Source: Siphonodentalium dalli
Lineage: Eukaryota; Mollusca; Scaphopoda; Gadilida; Siphonodentaliidae
DNA: 64,000 nt
Assembly: GCA_032622095.1 (NCBI GenBank)
Contig: CP136065.1
Span: 56,729,949-56,793,948, forward strand
Direction: 5' to 3'
A program made the translations under genes and the position numbers. Shown here in pieces: positions 12,601 through 22,741 of the stretch (the first letter of the stretch is position 1; every line of letters begins with the position of its first letter). A model generated the notes under the pieces. The model made no database searches. It worked only from the letters and a program-made list of their open reading frames with translations, and had not been told where the DNA came from.

Positions 12601-15600
12601 GTCAACCATTAAATTATTCCCCTACCTAAGTTGAGCTACAGTGTCATTGACACTTTCATTTATAACTACTACTAATTGCTACGTTTCTCACAACCGTTCA
12701 TTACGCTCATTATGTTCATAATAATATCCCCATCAATTATGTATATACATGTATTATATAAATGTTCATGGCTCTCGTGCCATATTATTCATCTACACCA
12801 ATGACATTTACCGCCGTACATTGCTTTAGCTAATGTATGACTTTCTGACTGGATCTCATCCAATGGAACCTCGCGAGTTATTCACCTAATTTTATGACCG
12901 CGGCTTTTCTAATTAATGATTGTAAATACAAGTAATACATAAAGAGTTTTTGCGTGATATGACCAATCGATATAAATATATAGGTTAAACTCGCGTGGTT
13001 ACTCATCCGTATGCTCCCTTGATTTCTAATTCATTTCTAAATGATTCTATACACAAATTGTATATTTTATAATTGGCCACAGTTATTCTATATAATATAC
13101 CATGGTCCACGCAGCTTCCAGACAGAGCAGAGTGTTATTTTAATGACTAGTTGGGGTGGGCAGTAAGACAACCAATTATTGGATATGCCCTCCCCAGGCA
13201 AGGAGCACTCAGCCCATCTGGTGGATAGTTATCCCAGATGGGTTAGCATAGATTTTGTTGTATTTTCTTTTAATCTGTATTAACTTTATCATCTTCATTA
13301 TTATTTGTGCATATTTTGTTGGAGTTGCTCTTTGTCAATAAATTATCTCTCTTATCTCTCTTACGCCAGGCATGTACTCCATATTCGGAAACGATTTATT
13401 GCGTCATCTTGGGAAAGCCGCTTCGTCATAGAAAAGGAATCTCTATCATAGATCGAGAGACGTAAATATAATATGATAATCGACGGCTTTTGAAAGAGAC
13501 TGCCCTAATGCAAGACCGCAGTCACACCAACAGTCACACTGGCAGCAACGTCGTACAATGCGCCTGGAGCAGTGCCCCCTTGGGGGATATTTTGACCCAA
13601 AGGCAACCACACCGTTCTCCGCGCGAAGTCATCTTATATCAGATCTGTTAACAATAAGAATGCCTGCATGGGAGAAGAGCTCTGATAAGTTCGGTGATCC
13701 CCTGTGCCCACACACCCTTCTGTATTTATATACTATGTGTGTAATTAAAATCCTGTCAGGACGGGAGCTGCGCTGGTGCAGCATTAAGGATCCTGTGCCA
13801 GTACATTCTCCTATGGGAGACTCGCATGTATATAAGGGAATGCATTGACACAGGGTTTTCGCAAAATTTCAGGAAGCTCCAGTAATGGAAGGGTTAATAT
13901 TGTATTTAAAGACATATGATGGACTTGTTTGGGTGCGTGAAACTGATAAGTTAGTATTCCGGCGCTATGAAAACTCGAGGAATGTAACATTCTACCAACA
14001 ACGCCGAAAAATTGAAGCAAATCGACCGTACCACTCCATAGAAAATATCGTCAGAACTACGCTCAATTATAAATACTTACTACTCGATTCGGGACGCATC
14101 TATCGGTTATAAACTAACGAAAACGATTTCGCCATCGAGAGTCACTGCATTTAATTCGTATATAAGAATGAGGTGTGTGATGTCAATTTGGATATACTAT
14201 TTGTAAAAATTACTACTTTGAACAAGATTATACTCCATTTCTATTTGATCACCATACCGGAGTGTTTCACATCACTTTAAGACAAAGTAACATTGCTGTT
14301 CTATGGGATACACGAGGTGTTTCTGTGCATAAGTAAAGGGCGCTTTGTACAAGTCGGGACGGAAAACTGCCCTTTGCCTCTAGTTCCGGCATGTAATTCT
14401 AAACTGTTCACACATCGGCGATAAATAAATTTATGCGTTATGCAACACCGATTACCATAAAATGTAAAATTTTGGCACAGAAACTGGTTCTATGAATGAA
14501 TGAATGAATAATTTATTGGATAAGGCATGTGCACATACATCTAGTATTTATAAAATAACGGCGAGCTATAGAAATATATATAGTTCTTATTCTACTCATT
14601 GAAGTGCGAATAAATGTGCATGTTTCTGTTTGTATTTGTCTAGATCGTCTAACGTTATCGTTTTCCCTCGACCACACCTACACGTACATGCACACACAAG
14701 TGAATATATACTCTATATAGACCATTCTTTCAAACCCGAGGAGAGCATTGTCGCATTAATATTGAAATGTTCACTGGGTGTACAATGTACAAATCGATGC
14801 AACGATTAATTCTTTACAATTGCTTCTGCACTGCAGACAACAGATGGCTCCACACCTCTTTGCGTACAATAATCGATGTGCAGCCATGCTAGTGTATTGA
14901 AATAGACATGTTAACCTTTATTCTATAGCTATTATATAGCTTGTTTACTTTTGATAACAAAAATCTTCCATAAGCAAAGTTACTTAAATTATCAAAAGTG
15001 CAGATTCATCGAAAAGCCAGAGGACAAGAGTATCGTGCTTAATTAACTAAGCATTCGTTCAATTTCTCTGCGTAATTATCACACTTCTTTTTCAAGACGA
15101 CACTTCCAGTTTTTAAAACAAAAAACATTTCTGCCTAATAAATTAAAGATTTTTTAACAAATAAAACAATGATATTCGGTGTATATGCCTACTAGATAAC
15201 AAATTAGATTTCGAGTTTTGTCATATTCATAAGGATTCAACTACAGCAACATGATTCAGTTTTATGAAATATTTTCTCTTCAACGCCAGTCACCTATTTC
15301 TGACCCATTAATTATCCCCTTTTGAACTTCAACAGTACCTGCACGTATATAGTCCAGAATAGATGTCTATAAATATATCGGTTGTATCAAATCTTTTGAA
15401 TTCCATGCTGTGAAGAACTGAACTGTTTGTGATTTGGTCGTCTCGGAGCCACCTTAACCCTTTGTTTATGAACACTGCCAATGGGTAGTTCTTGTTTAAA
15501 GGGACATAATGCATTCGCAGTGGGGAAAATGTCAAAAATAAGAAAGATTTGTTAATGAAACTATCATCACCACCAGGGTTCGCGCTGCCACTTGCGAAAT

Positions 15601-18600
15601 TTGCAAAAATAATTCACATTTGGCAAAAAATATTTTCATTTGGCAAACAATTTGGCAAAGTCACTTTTGATTCTCCAAGAAAGTTTAATAATATTTGTCA
15701 ACCAATACCACTCATTGTGATTTATAAGTTGTGAAAGTTAACACCTCTATCAAGATGCAGTTAATCTGATATCGTCAGTATCGACGAGTGGAGGGTTCTC
15801 TTTGTTTCGATGTGCCTTTCTGATAAAGAAACTCTTCTACAATTTTATTGTTATGCTGTTGGTTTATTGTTCTATGATAAAACCCAAATATAGAGGCGAG
15901 AATTATTACTAATGAACTGCTTCCCTATCGATATCTAAAATCGCTCAAGCAGCGATTATCGAAATAATCAAAATAAAAGACACAATGGTGTAGAAACTGA
16001 TAGCATTTGGCAACTTTTAACAGTATTTGGTAAAAATTATTTTTATTTGGCAAAATTTGCGCTTTATATCCCAATAAAACAAACCATAACACGATCCGAC
16101 GTAATATTTATGCTTGGGCTATACTATACAGTGCTGCATACGTGGTATAATCTCAGACAGACATATCTCAGAAAGAAAACTACAATAAGAAGTAAGGAAA
16201 CAGCTATATAAATACAATAAGAAGTAAGGAAACAGCTATATAAATACAAGACATTACTGCAGTTTGGTGTATTTTATTGAAGTACACGTATACATTTTGT
16301 ATATGGCGCTGTGGTCGTTAGACCACATGCAGTGCAATGAATGTCAAACGTACACAGTGCCATATTCTTAAACATTTTTTTTTCAGAAACTTAATCTTCC
16401 AGAATTGGATCTACATCCTCCAACTTCATCGAAAAGCTAGAGCATCATGTCTTTTAAATTTATAGCTGTGAATGAACTGAGGGTGGAAAATGGTTACCTC
16501 GGCGCTACATTAATCCTTTCTATTCTAAATGGATTCCCCCACTCAGTTATAACAGTATACTTTGGAATGATCTATTATTCATTTGGAGGAATGCTAAAGT
16601 GATAAAAACAAACGACAGATAAATAGGTGCCGAAGGAGTCATATATTTCGGGAAAATGTTAGATAACTACTCATCAATGATGCTTTAGCTTATAAAGTGT
16701 TAAGTGGACCAAATCGCTGGGGTGTTCAAACGACTAAACTTGATCAACGCACATATGTTCTTTTAATCAGAAATGCACACAACGGCTTTATGTTGTAAAA
16801 ATTGTATGCAGTTGTTGTCGTTCGTAGGTTGATACTGTTTGTTTATCGATTAGTCAGGTGTAATGAACTAAGCACATATTTAAGATGTCTATATAGACGG
16901 TGTTTCTTTTCGGCCCACAATTACAACCTATTTTTTTTATAAAACAAAAACCAGATTTCAAGACTACAAATATACCCTTCTCTCTGAATAAAACATAGTC
17001 AAAATGAAGATTGTGTATATTATTTGTCTACATACATGTAAAGGCATAATGAAGTGGTTTATTCCTGATGTATCCGAGCAAACTATCTGAATCATTTTGC
17101 ATTGATGGAGACTGACAACAAGTTAGTGTACTCCCACATTCTACGCTCCGAAAGTTTTTGCGAGATTGTCAGAAAGTTCTGTTCCAAATATATAGCCCGT
17201 AAAACTTTCCCGAAAGGTTGTATGCATTATACCCGAAACACACCCCTCCAGCAGGACAAATGTCGACTTCTGGTCCAAAAGCAACAATTTTTGCACTGAA
17301 TACTGGTTGGTATATCAACCTATCGGGATAAATTCAAACTACGTTTCTATTTCCAATTTCCAATTACTATTTGATCGGGCATGACAATTCCAACTAATGA
17401 AACTGTTCGCCAATGTTGTGTGGGGTGAGACACCACCCTGTCGTCCCTGTTGCATCTATCATTTTCTTTATTGCGTTTATTTACTTCTTTTACAGACAGA
17501 TTGCCTAATAGCACGGTCTATTACGAAAATAAGGGACCAGAGTCGACCGCCGGCCCCAAAATAGTGTTGGCAATGGAGAATACAAGTGGAGAAAGGAGTA
17601 TCGAGGCATATAGAATAACTGTCAATCCAGATTCGAGAAAAATCGCCATCACAGGATCGGGCGTTCCAGGGGTGTTTTACGGAGTCGTGAGTCTGTTAAG
17701 TATGTTTTACAACAGATCGTCCATACCAAAAACGGAAATAACAGACGCCCCTCGTTTCCCATACAGAGGGATGCATCTAGATGTAGCGCGTAATTTCCAT
17801 TCGAAAGAGGACGTCCAACGTCTGCTAGATGCGATGGCCATGTATAAACTCAATAAGTTACATTTCCATCTATCAGACGATGAAGGCTGGCGTCTTCAAG
17901 TTCCTGGATTGGATGAATTGACAAAGGTAAGCACATACTATGCCCGTATCTGAACACCCCTACACACAGAACACTGGCCGTTATCAAGCCACGGAGTGTT
18001 ATGGTTATAAATCTCACCCTAACTACTTTGGTAAAACTTTTCAAAATTTCATGTCTGACACGACATTATTTTTAGACCAGAATGTTTTGATATTCCAAAC
18101 AGTATATTTAGAGTGGAAATTGTATTTATATCAAAAGTGGATTATTTTCCTACATTTTTTGTCAAACATTTGGGCTGAAATGGCAATCAGATGGAAGTTA
18201 CCAACCATAAGGGGTGTTAGGTGAGAAATTTCCAACTATTTGAAAGTTTTATGTACCAGTTACACACACCCAATCCAAGCTGGTGCAAATGGAATGATTC
18301 GGTCCTCAAAATTTCGGTCTGCTTCAGAGGGTGCAGTTGGACATTCCAATCTGGACACCCCCCTCCCCAACGCATACATTTTAGCTGCGCCACTGTATCA
18401 AAGTGTTAATGTGTTTACTTTGCAACCAATTGCAGGTAGGTGGACACAGATGCCATGATCTACGTGAATCTGAGTGTGTCATACCACAGCTTGGTTCACC
18501 ACCACACGGTTCAATTTATAAGGAGTATTTTACAACGAGTGATTACCAGGATATTCTCAGGTACGCCACCGAACGACACATCGAGGTTATACCGGAACTG

Positions 18601-21600
18601 GATATGCCCGGTCACATGCATGCTGCTGTCGCTTCAATGAAGGCCAGAAGTAGAATGTTTAAAAAGGCGGGAAAATTCGAAAAAGCTGATGAATACGCAC
18701 TCCAAGAAGAGGGCGATACATCGTCATACTTGTCAGCGCAGATGTTCACGGACAATGTTGCAAATCCTTGTTTGAATTCGACATATAAATTCATTCGGAA
18801 AGTTATATCAACACTCAAAGATCTGCACCTCAAAATAAATCCGCTGAAAACATTCCATTTCGGGGGTGACGAACAACCTTCGGGAGCGTGGGTGAAATCA
18901 ACTGCTTGCACAAGTCTGAGGGCAAAAATGCAGACCACAAGTGTTCGTAATTTGAAAGACTATTTTGCTGAGACTGTTGGACGGATTTCTGCTGAGCTAG
19001 GTTTAAATTTAGGAGCGTGGGAAGATGGTGTAATTAACGCGAGCAAACACGTGCAGGATAGGGCGTTCTTTGGGAATAAAGAGGTGTACGGTTACGCGTG
19101 GAATAACGTTTGGGAGTGGGGAGGGTCAGACCGAGCTTATCGGCTGGCTAATGCTGGATATAAGGTCAGTTTTAAAATATATAATTTCCGCTCTCGTCGA
19201 TATTCCATCTTTAGACATGTTGGTTTTCCAATTGAGTTGATCAACAAACATTGCCTGTTCATTTATTTATATATGGTTCGAAAGTCCGCTCATAAATGCA
19301 TGCATGCATTTGCTCAAAATCGCAAACATATTGGTATGTTGAAGCTGTGGGCATTACATCAGAAAATGTGGGAACCATAAAATGTTAGCGTGAAATAAAT
19401 ATGACTTGCATTTTATATATTCTGATCAGGTACGTATGATTCGATGATCACCCCTCTCTGTTAACTGCCATTCAGGATGCATGGATGGGTAGAGGTGACA
19501 CCCTCATACATTAAACTTATTTTGTTCTGACTCGTAACCACAATCACTCATTTAATTATCTTTGGCCTTATCTTATTGGAACCTGTCATTACAGACAATT
19601 TTAGCTCCAGTCACACATCTCTACTTTGACATGAGGTATGACGCTGATGCATTTGAGCCTGGTTACAACTGGGCAACGAGTGGCATTGGTACAGAGAAGG
19701 TGTTCAACTTCATGCCCGATGATCTGTATGCTAACATAGATTCAGGTTTCGCCGGTGGAAAATTGCAGAAATCGGACATTTGCGGCGAAGATGGCACAAG
19801 GTGTATGAAGCTGTCTAAACCGCAAAACATAATAGGTAGGATAATTATATCCGATATAGTGGAATTAACCCTTTACCCAACAAAACGGCCAAAACCGGCC
19901 AAATAAAGCTTCAACAGCCTAAAATATCTTCGGTTTGTCTCAATAGAACCATACAAATATGGATATCATTGGAACCGGCTCCTTGACCACATGGTGATAG
20001 TTACAGTTATGCCCTGTGCCAATGCATTCTCTTATATATGCGAGACGACCATAGGTCGCCTCGCATATATAAGAGAATGCATTGGCCTAAAAAAAAACTT
20101 TTTAAAACACTTTTTACCATTTTTTCTTACATTCTTTAACAATTTTATAATTTTTAATGTGTTAAGCCAATGCATTCTCTTATATATGCGAGGCGACCTA
20201 TGGTCGACTCGCATATATAAGAGAATGCATTGGCACAGGGCCGTTCTGTTGGGTAAAGGGTTAAACCATGCCATGCGTCTCAACTAAGTAGCTAAAGCTC
20301 ATATTCCACAGTACAAACCCTGTGAACGTTTTGATGTTCTGACCGTTCTGACGGGGAACTTTATAACGTTGAACAAACAAGGTATATTCTTTGTTCATAC
20401 CCGTTCCTCGATACTCTACAACATAATGTGTGACACCAGCTCGAGATTGTATGCTTCTTTGTGATTTTTGCTAGCTGATATAGCAATACATTTTGAATTT
20501 ATTTCCCCGGGAGAAATTCTATGATTGTAAGCGACGCAAAGCAAAATTGCTCACAAATCACTTAAAGTGGTGTGAAACACTCCGTTAGTGTGATCAAATA
20601 GAAATGGAGAATAATCTTGCTCAAAGTAGTAATTTTTACAAATATTATATCCAAATTGACAACAAACACCGCCATTATTATATATTAAAACATGGCTATG
20701 ATGTCACTCCTTTGCCCATTGAGTCCAGTTTATAGGAATCACTTAACTAAATGGTTTCCCATCTAGGCGATAGTGTTAACGTTTCGGCCAAATTCAATGA
20801 ATTGAAGCCTGCCGGCCATACCAGTGATGTTTACCCAGCTAGATTGACACCAGTTGATCACGAAAATACAAGAAAAATCATAGATCATGGGTTTACTTTT
20901 TAAAATAAATCCCCAAGTGTACGACATGGCTATCCCACAGCCAAATTTGATCTGGAAAAACCCAGAACTACAGCAGCTAGTTAAATAAATTCCCGCTCAC
21001 AAAAGTCCATTCCCCCATTAATTCACTAGTTTAAATTATTTAGATATGATGTATAAATCAAATAAACGCGATGTCATCATCCTTTAATAGCGTGTCGCAT
21101 GTATCAGGTGAAGGTCATTCTTCAGTTACCTTCACCCCGACTCTGGAACACATTTAGCTCCCTGACTCCTATAGGATAATGGATGGTTATTGTCGAGATC
21201 GTATATTATTTTACAAACAATGATCCATTATTTTAATAACGGTCGCTCAATATCTAATTTAATGAACGGTTATTTTACTGTGGGCGATTTCCTTTTATAT
21301 GATTTGCATGTATGTATAGGATAATGGCTTATGGTATCTTAATGAAATACAGTGACTCCCGATGGCGAAATCGTTTTCGTTAACTTATCGCAGATAGTTG
21401 CGTCCCGAATCGTGAATGTTAAAAAAATCGAAACTTCAAACAATCCATTTGAAGGGAAAAGATCATTATCCTTTATAACACATGCATGCTATGGTATTAT
21501 AACAACACGTGTTTATCCTCACAATATTTTCATGTAGGTCGATAGACAGGTATGCGGGAATTTTTGCAAAAAACACACTGCATTATCTAGCCTATGAACC

Positions 21601-22024
21601 CAATTAGGGTAGGGGAGCAAACTTAATAAAATCCCATGGTCTTGTTGTTTAATCCCCTTTCCAATTCACCTATCTATACTATACTGTCAACACGTTTGTT
21701 AAATGTTCATATATGTTACATGTATTAATTAGTATTGAAATAAAATATGTTATGGTATGCGCTCAGTCTACCTTCTGAAATCATGACTGTCTGCCAGAAA
21801 ATAATAAAACATTTTTCATTGCATATTTTAGTTTTTTGGGCAGCCATTTGCAGAACTATTTTTTATCGGGTAAAGACCAAAACAACATAAAATTAAATAA
21901 CTGTTATTCAACCAAGTTTTCAATAATCTGGCAGAAATAAATACTCATTACTTATTAATCTTTTCAGACATTATGTAGTATGGTGATTTTTCCTTTAAAA
22001 AAATAGTTCTGCAAATGGCTGCAA

Positions 22025-22066
<42 letters not shown>

Positions 22067-22741
22067 TGCAAATGAAAAAGTTTTATTTATTTTCTCACAG
22101 ACTTGCAGTCATGATGTCAGATATTAGACTGAGCACATACTTTGGTTGGGTTCTTAGTCTATAGTTAATGCTGTGTTTTTGTTTAAATATTACCTGTCAA
22201 ACTGTCTATCGACCTACATTTTCATAATTCGAACATATCTCTCATATTGTGAGGGTAAAGAGTTGTTGTTATAGTACTATAGCATACATTGGTTATACAC
22301 GTTCAATACACGACCATAACTTATTATCAAAACATTTTCCACAAAAGAATATGAGAATCATTCTGCCCTTGTATAATCTGTTTCTGCTTTTGTTTTCCGA
22401 ACTAATTCCCTCGAAATTGATAATAGACCATTCCAATGTACAGAATCCATTTGAAATAGAAAGGGTTAAAATTATGCCATTTATTTCCATTTAGGTATGC
22501 AAGGGAACCTGTGGTCGGAAACTGTTCGTACACCCGAGCGAATGGATTTTATGATCTTCCCACGGATGTTAGCTTTGGCTGAACGGGCGTGGCACAAAGC
22601 ATCCTGGGAAGATAACCACAGTTTGAATAACTCTGAGAGGTTGGATGATTGGAATCGATTTTCGAACGCGTTGGCATACAAAGAACTTGACAGACTTTCT
22701 GATCTCGGAATAAAATACAGGATACCTCCACCCGGTGCTAT
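538..22741 (+). CDS. Chitobiase / beta-N-acetylhexosaminidase, GH20 family (multi-exon gene, both ends incomplete)
   Basis: Six exons (538-602, 6137-6787, 17496-17926, 18436-19164, 19595-19835, 22495-22741) join without a phase conflict into about 787 residues. Order: about 21 N-terminal residues; a CHB_HEX carbohydrate-binding domain (about 22-200); a linker and GH20b-type beta domain (about 210-330); and the GH20 TIM barrel (about 330-787). Diagnostic stretches are FPYRGMHLDVARNFH, FHLSDDEGWR, EVIPELDMPGH, HFGGDE and GNLWSETVR. In GH20 enzymes the Asp-Glu pair of HFGGDE (here about D527-E528, codons at 18868) stabilises the substrate acetamido group and donates the proton. The family releases terminal GlcNAc from chitobiose and chitin oligomers, so chitin or food-glycan turnover is the likely role. 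No start codon or signal peptide is visible. The usual C-terminal Ig-like domain was not found. The gene converges with the protease at 40-55 kb. Confidence 0.93.
905..1437 (-). mobile_element. TTAA-flanked MITE family M1, copy 1
   Basis: A 525 bp element between TTAA at 905-908 and TTAA at 1434-1437. The ends read AGATACGGGCGG and CCGCCCGTGCCT, an imperfect terminal inverted repeat. The same sequence recurs at 47913-48443 and 52503-53030 in the opposite orientation, also between TTAA sites. It holds two AAAGAG motifs and no coding capacity. TTAA target sites are the hallmark of piggyBac-type transposases, so this is probably a non-autonomous piggyBac-like element. Confidence 0.8.
1438..2684. 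other. Chitobiase intron 1 sequence with minor repeats
   Basis: No exon seen. A perfect stem TCCGGGAGGG / CCCTCCCGGA sits at 2241-2250 and 2270-2279. A diverged segment of about 110 bp at 2530-2645 recurs inverted at 54541-54690, so it is an old dispersed repeat. Confidence 0.5.
3690..3922 (+). repeat. Dispersed repeat R3, copy 1
   Basis: A diverged segment that recurs in the same orientation at 39450-39660. Shared anchors include CCACATGGTGCCA, the following TATGAACGG, CATCTTTACCA, and TTTACAGGCAA near the end. It has no coding content. It lies inside the foldback element, so it was either captured or inserted there. Confidence 0.5.
3958..4830. repeat. Cluster of TTGGAAATTTCCAAC palindromic motifs
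   Basis: The near-palindrome AGTTGGAAATTTTCCAACC and its halves recur at least eight times, each with a G-rich follow-on (for example a run of G at 4081 or 4703). A related block sits in the chitobiase intron at 18100-18400, with weaker copies at 26820 and 27290-27400. This looks like an old palindromic repeat family. Confidence 0.55.
5626..6136. other. End of chitobiase intron 1
   Basis: Contains a run of about 15 G near 5725-5740, another TTGGAAATTTTCCAAC motif near 5853, a CAAA microsatellite near 5940, and the acceptor TATGTTTTCAG just before exon B. No exon seen. Confidence 0.6.
6137..6787 (+). CDS. Chitobiase exon B: CHB_HEX N-terminal domain and linker
   Basis: The exon starts after TTTTCAG and ends at GCGG|GTGAGT, entering in phase 1 and leaving in phase 1. 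It encodes DPTWKTLDKVFLDYFAEHVE and onward. The pattern WDIFFYSLW, then GCLFKLWPVFGF, then MPNWYIS is the beta-sandwich N-terminal domain of bacterial and invertebrate chitobiases. The last residues (IIAEKGLENEAEFLA) lead into the next exon through the split codon G|AC (Asp). The final 31 bases of this exon are the template of the adjacent minisatellite. Confidence 0.9.
6756..8170 (+). repeat. Minisatellite built from an exon end plus splice donor, about 26 copies
   Basis: The unit is 53 bp, or 57 bp where AGCT is inserted after GGGTCT. It consists of the last 31 bases of chitobiase exon B (GGTCTGCGGAATGAAGCTGA and the following TTTCTTGCGG), then GTGAGTTAGTATTATAGCACA. About 26 units were counted by hand. 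Most keep an intact GCGGGTGAGT donor; a few read GCGTGTGAGT or GCGGTGAGT. Unit 1, with GGTCTGGAGAATG, is the genuine exon end. The array therefore arose by tandem duplication across the exon-intron border and now forms the start of intron 2. Confidence 0.95.
8171..9174. other. Chitobiase intron 2 with an imperfect palindrome at about 8594-8745
   Basis: The two halves start with GGATCTCACATGAG and end with GAGTGTGAGATACC, with GGAATTTATCAACCGAG facing CGAGGTTGATAAATTAC. This makes an arm of about 65 bp around a short centre, resembling a small MITE. A diverged inverted match to the CAGTCTCTTTGAAAAGCC region (8536) occurs near 13480. No exon seen. Confidence 0.5.
9175..12638. mobile_element. 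3.5 kb TIR element packed with a tandem array
   Basis: The left end TAGCTCAACTTA (9175-9186) is the exact inverted complement of the right end TAAGTTGAGCTA (12627-12638). If the flanking TA is the target duplication, the element begins GCTCAACTT. Inside the left end is a GTGTGC-type microsatellite (9226-9296), then the tandem array (9305-12555). No transposase is present. Related GAGCTATTGCCATGG...GCCATCTTGG elements are common in mollusc and other marine invertebrate genomes (general knowledge, not checked). Confidence 0.7.
9305..12555. repeat. Higher-order tandem array, about 20 monomers of two types
   Basis: Monomers begin at GGCGCGGGCTACAGGTCGTA and run through GAAATTTGTCATG, ACATGTAGATGGGAACGAGT and CATGGCCGC to CAGCCATCTTGGATTT. 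Type A (about 153 bp) ends in TTTCAAGATTCAATCCATT. Type B (about 165 bp) ends in TTTTACTCTTTGCATGACT followed by AAATCCTTT. Reading left to right the order is ABB ABB ABBB AB ABB ABB A, then a shortened hybrid. Monomers A also carry GGTCTGATCTTTATG rather than the B-type GATCATCATG or GAACATCATG. Open frames on the minus strand across the array are a by-product of the repeat. Confidence 0.85.
12639..13119. other. Intron 2 sequence, nothing recognised
   Basis: AT-rich, with stops in all frames. One dispersed motif CATAAAGAG lies near 12938. No repeat partner was noticed. Confidence 0.4.
13120..13372 (+). mobile_element. Probable retroposon 3' end with TCTCTTA tail
   Basis: A short stem CCCATCTGG / CCAGATGGG (about 13213-13242) is followed by AT-rich sequence and then CAATAAATTATCTCTCTTAT with repeated CTCTTA. 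Such a hairpin plus a short tandem tail is typical of LINE or SINE 3' ends. No coding part remains, so the family cannot be named. Confidence 0.35.
13789..13855 (+). repeat. Solitary diverged copy of the hairpin core module
   Basis: Reads CCTGTGCCAGTACATTCTCC ... GGGAATGCATTGACACAGGG. This is a single, decayed version of the hairpin found doubled inside the MITEs at 19865, 34536, 35676, 36370, 42299 and 56276. Here it is outside any of those MITE ends. Confidence 0.6.
13906..14280 (+). mobile_element. TTAA-flanked MITE family M2, copy 1
   Basis: Starts TTAAAGACATATGATGGAC and ends GGAGTGTTTCACATCACTTTAA-like, with TTAA at 13906-13909 and 14277-14280. Matching copies lie at 53497-53851 and 59461-59839. 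Reverse-oriented pieces are at 20572, 21350 and 43125. No coding capacity. Confidence 0.75.
14281..15575. other. Intron 2 sequence with a short TGAA microsatellite
   Basis: GAATGAATGAATGAATAATT at about 14494-14515 may be the reversed tail of a retroposon (CAATAAATTATTCATTCATT on the minus strand). The rest shows no gene or recognisable repeat. Confidence 0.4.
15576..16070 (+). mobile_element. Element family M3 (TTTGGCAAA clusters), copy 1
   Basis: Begins GGGTTCGCGCTGCCACTTG, followed by repeated ATTTGGCAAAAA motifs, an internal body, and more TTTGGCAAA motifs at the far end. Copies are at 27741-28583 (same strand) and 40733-41250 (opposite strand). Here the right terminus (CCAGCGCGGACC in copy 2) is lost. 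No coding content. Confidence 0.65.
16071..17495. other. Intron 2 sequence with a 32 bp tandem duplication
   Basis: A 32 bp unit (TACAATAAGAAGTAAGGAAA and onward) occurs twice in a row at 16181-16248. The stretch ends with CTTCTTTTACAG, the acceptor of exon C. No exon or other repeat seen. Confidence 0.5.
17496..17926 (+). CDS. Chitobiase exon C: beta domain and start of the GH20 barrel
   Basis: Acceptor TTTTACAG, donor AAAG|GTAAGC; enters in phase 1, ends in phase 0. Contains GVPGVFYGVVSLLSMF, then DAPRFPYRGMHLDVARNFH, the first barrel strand, and FHLSDDEGWRLQVPGLDELT. These are the most conserved GH20 chitobiase stretches. Confidence 0.95.
17927..18435. other. Chitobiase intron 3 with an old TTGGAAATT-type repeat
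   Basis: 18100-18400 resembles the blocks at 3960-4830: GGTGCAAATGGAATGATTC, GTGCAGTTGGA and CTGGACACCCCCCTCCCC have counterparts there. No exon. Confidence 0.6.
18436..19164 (+). CDS. Chitobiase exon D: catalytic core
   Basis: Acceptor CAATTGCAG, donor AAG|GTCAGT; in phase 0 on both sides. Encodes VGGHRCHDL, EVIPELDMPGH, DTSSYLSAQMF, then HFGGDE with the catalytic Asp-Glu (GACGAA at 18868-18873), and WEDGV / YAWNNVWEWGG, whose Trp residues line the -1 site in the family. Confidence 0.96.
19165..19594. other. Chitobiase intron 4
   Basis: Unique-looking AT-rich sequence. Ends with the acceptor CTGTCATTACAG. No repeat or exon noticed. Confidence 0.6.
19595..19835 (+). CDS. Chitobiase exon E
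   Basis: Phase 0 in, phase 1 out (G|GTAGGA). Encodes TILAPVTHLYFDM, RYDADAFEPGYNWA and KVFNFMPDDLYANID. The LYFD segment and the following EPGYNWA match the late barrel strands of chitobiases. The donor is only 29 bp upstream of a hairpin MITE. Confidence 0.93.
19865..20264 (+). mobile_element. piggyBac-type MITE family A, copy 1, with two internal hairpins
   Basis: Inverted ends TTAACCCTTTACCCAACA and TGTTGGGTAAAGGGTTAA. Inside lie a left arm of about 140 bp and two hairpins of about 68 bp, each a near-perfect palindrome from CCAATGCATTCTCTTATA to TATAAGAGAATGCATTGG. The second hairpin is the inverted copy of the first, with an AT-rich spacer between. TTAACCCTTT ends and TTAA target sites are typical of piggyBac-like elements. 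No transposase. Confidence 0.85.
20265..21532. other. Chitobiase intron 5 with M2 fragments
   Basis: A reversed M2 right end starts at 20572 (TTAAAGTGGTGTGAAACACT) and runs to about 20700. A second reversed M2 piece is at 21350-21425 (ACTCCCGATGGCGAAATCG). Otherwise nothing recognised. Confidence 0.5.
21533..22218. mobile_element. Foldback element with TTTTCA target duplication and a nested retroposon tail
   Basis: Ends TGTAGGTCGATAGACAG and CTGTCTATCGACCTACA are exact inverted repeats. TTTTCA directly precedes the left end and directly follows the right end. The arms continue inward for over 200 bp: GCAGCCATTTGCAGAACTAT at about 21842 faces ATAGTTCTGCAAATGGCTGC at about 22004. The left arm is interrupted at about 21605-21764 by a retroposon 3' end absent from the right arm. 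A TA microsatellite is at 22030-22062. Confidence 0.75.
21605..21764 (+). mobile_element. Retroposon 3' end, family R7, copy 1
   Basis: GGGGAGCAAACTTAATAAAA through CTTGTTGTTTAATCCCCTTT to ATTGAAATAAAATATG closely matches 48680-48815. Because it sits in only one arm of the surrounding foldback element, it inserted after that element formed. No coding remains. Confidence 0.55.
22495..22741 (+). CDS. Chitobiase exon F: end of the GH20 barrel
   Basis: Starts after TTTCCATTTAG and completes the split codon G|GT. Encodes GMQGNLWSETVRTPERMDFM, then FPRMLALAERAWHKASWE, then a C-terminal helix and KYRIPPPGA. The exon may end at the donor GTGAGT (22742), leaving two bases AT for an unseen exon. Alternatively the same bases read ATG TGA and stop the protein there. 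The family normally has about 70 more residues, which favours the donor. Confidence 0.9.
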
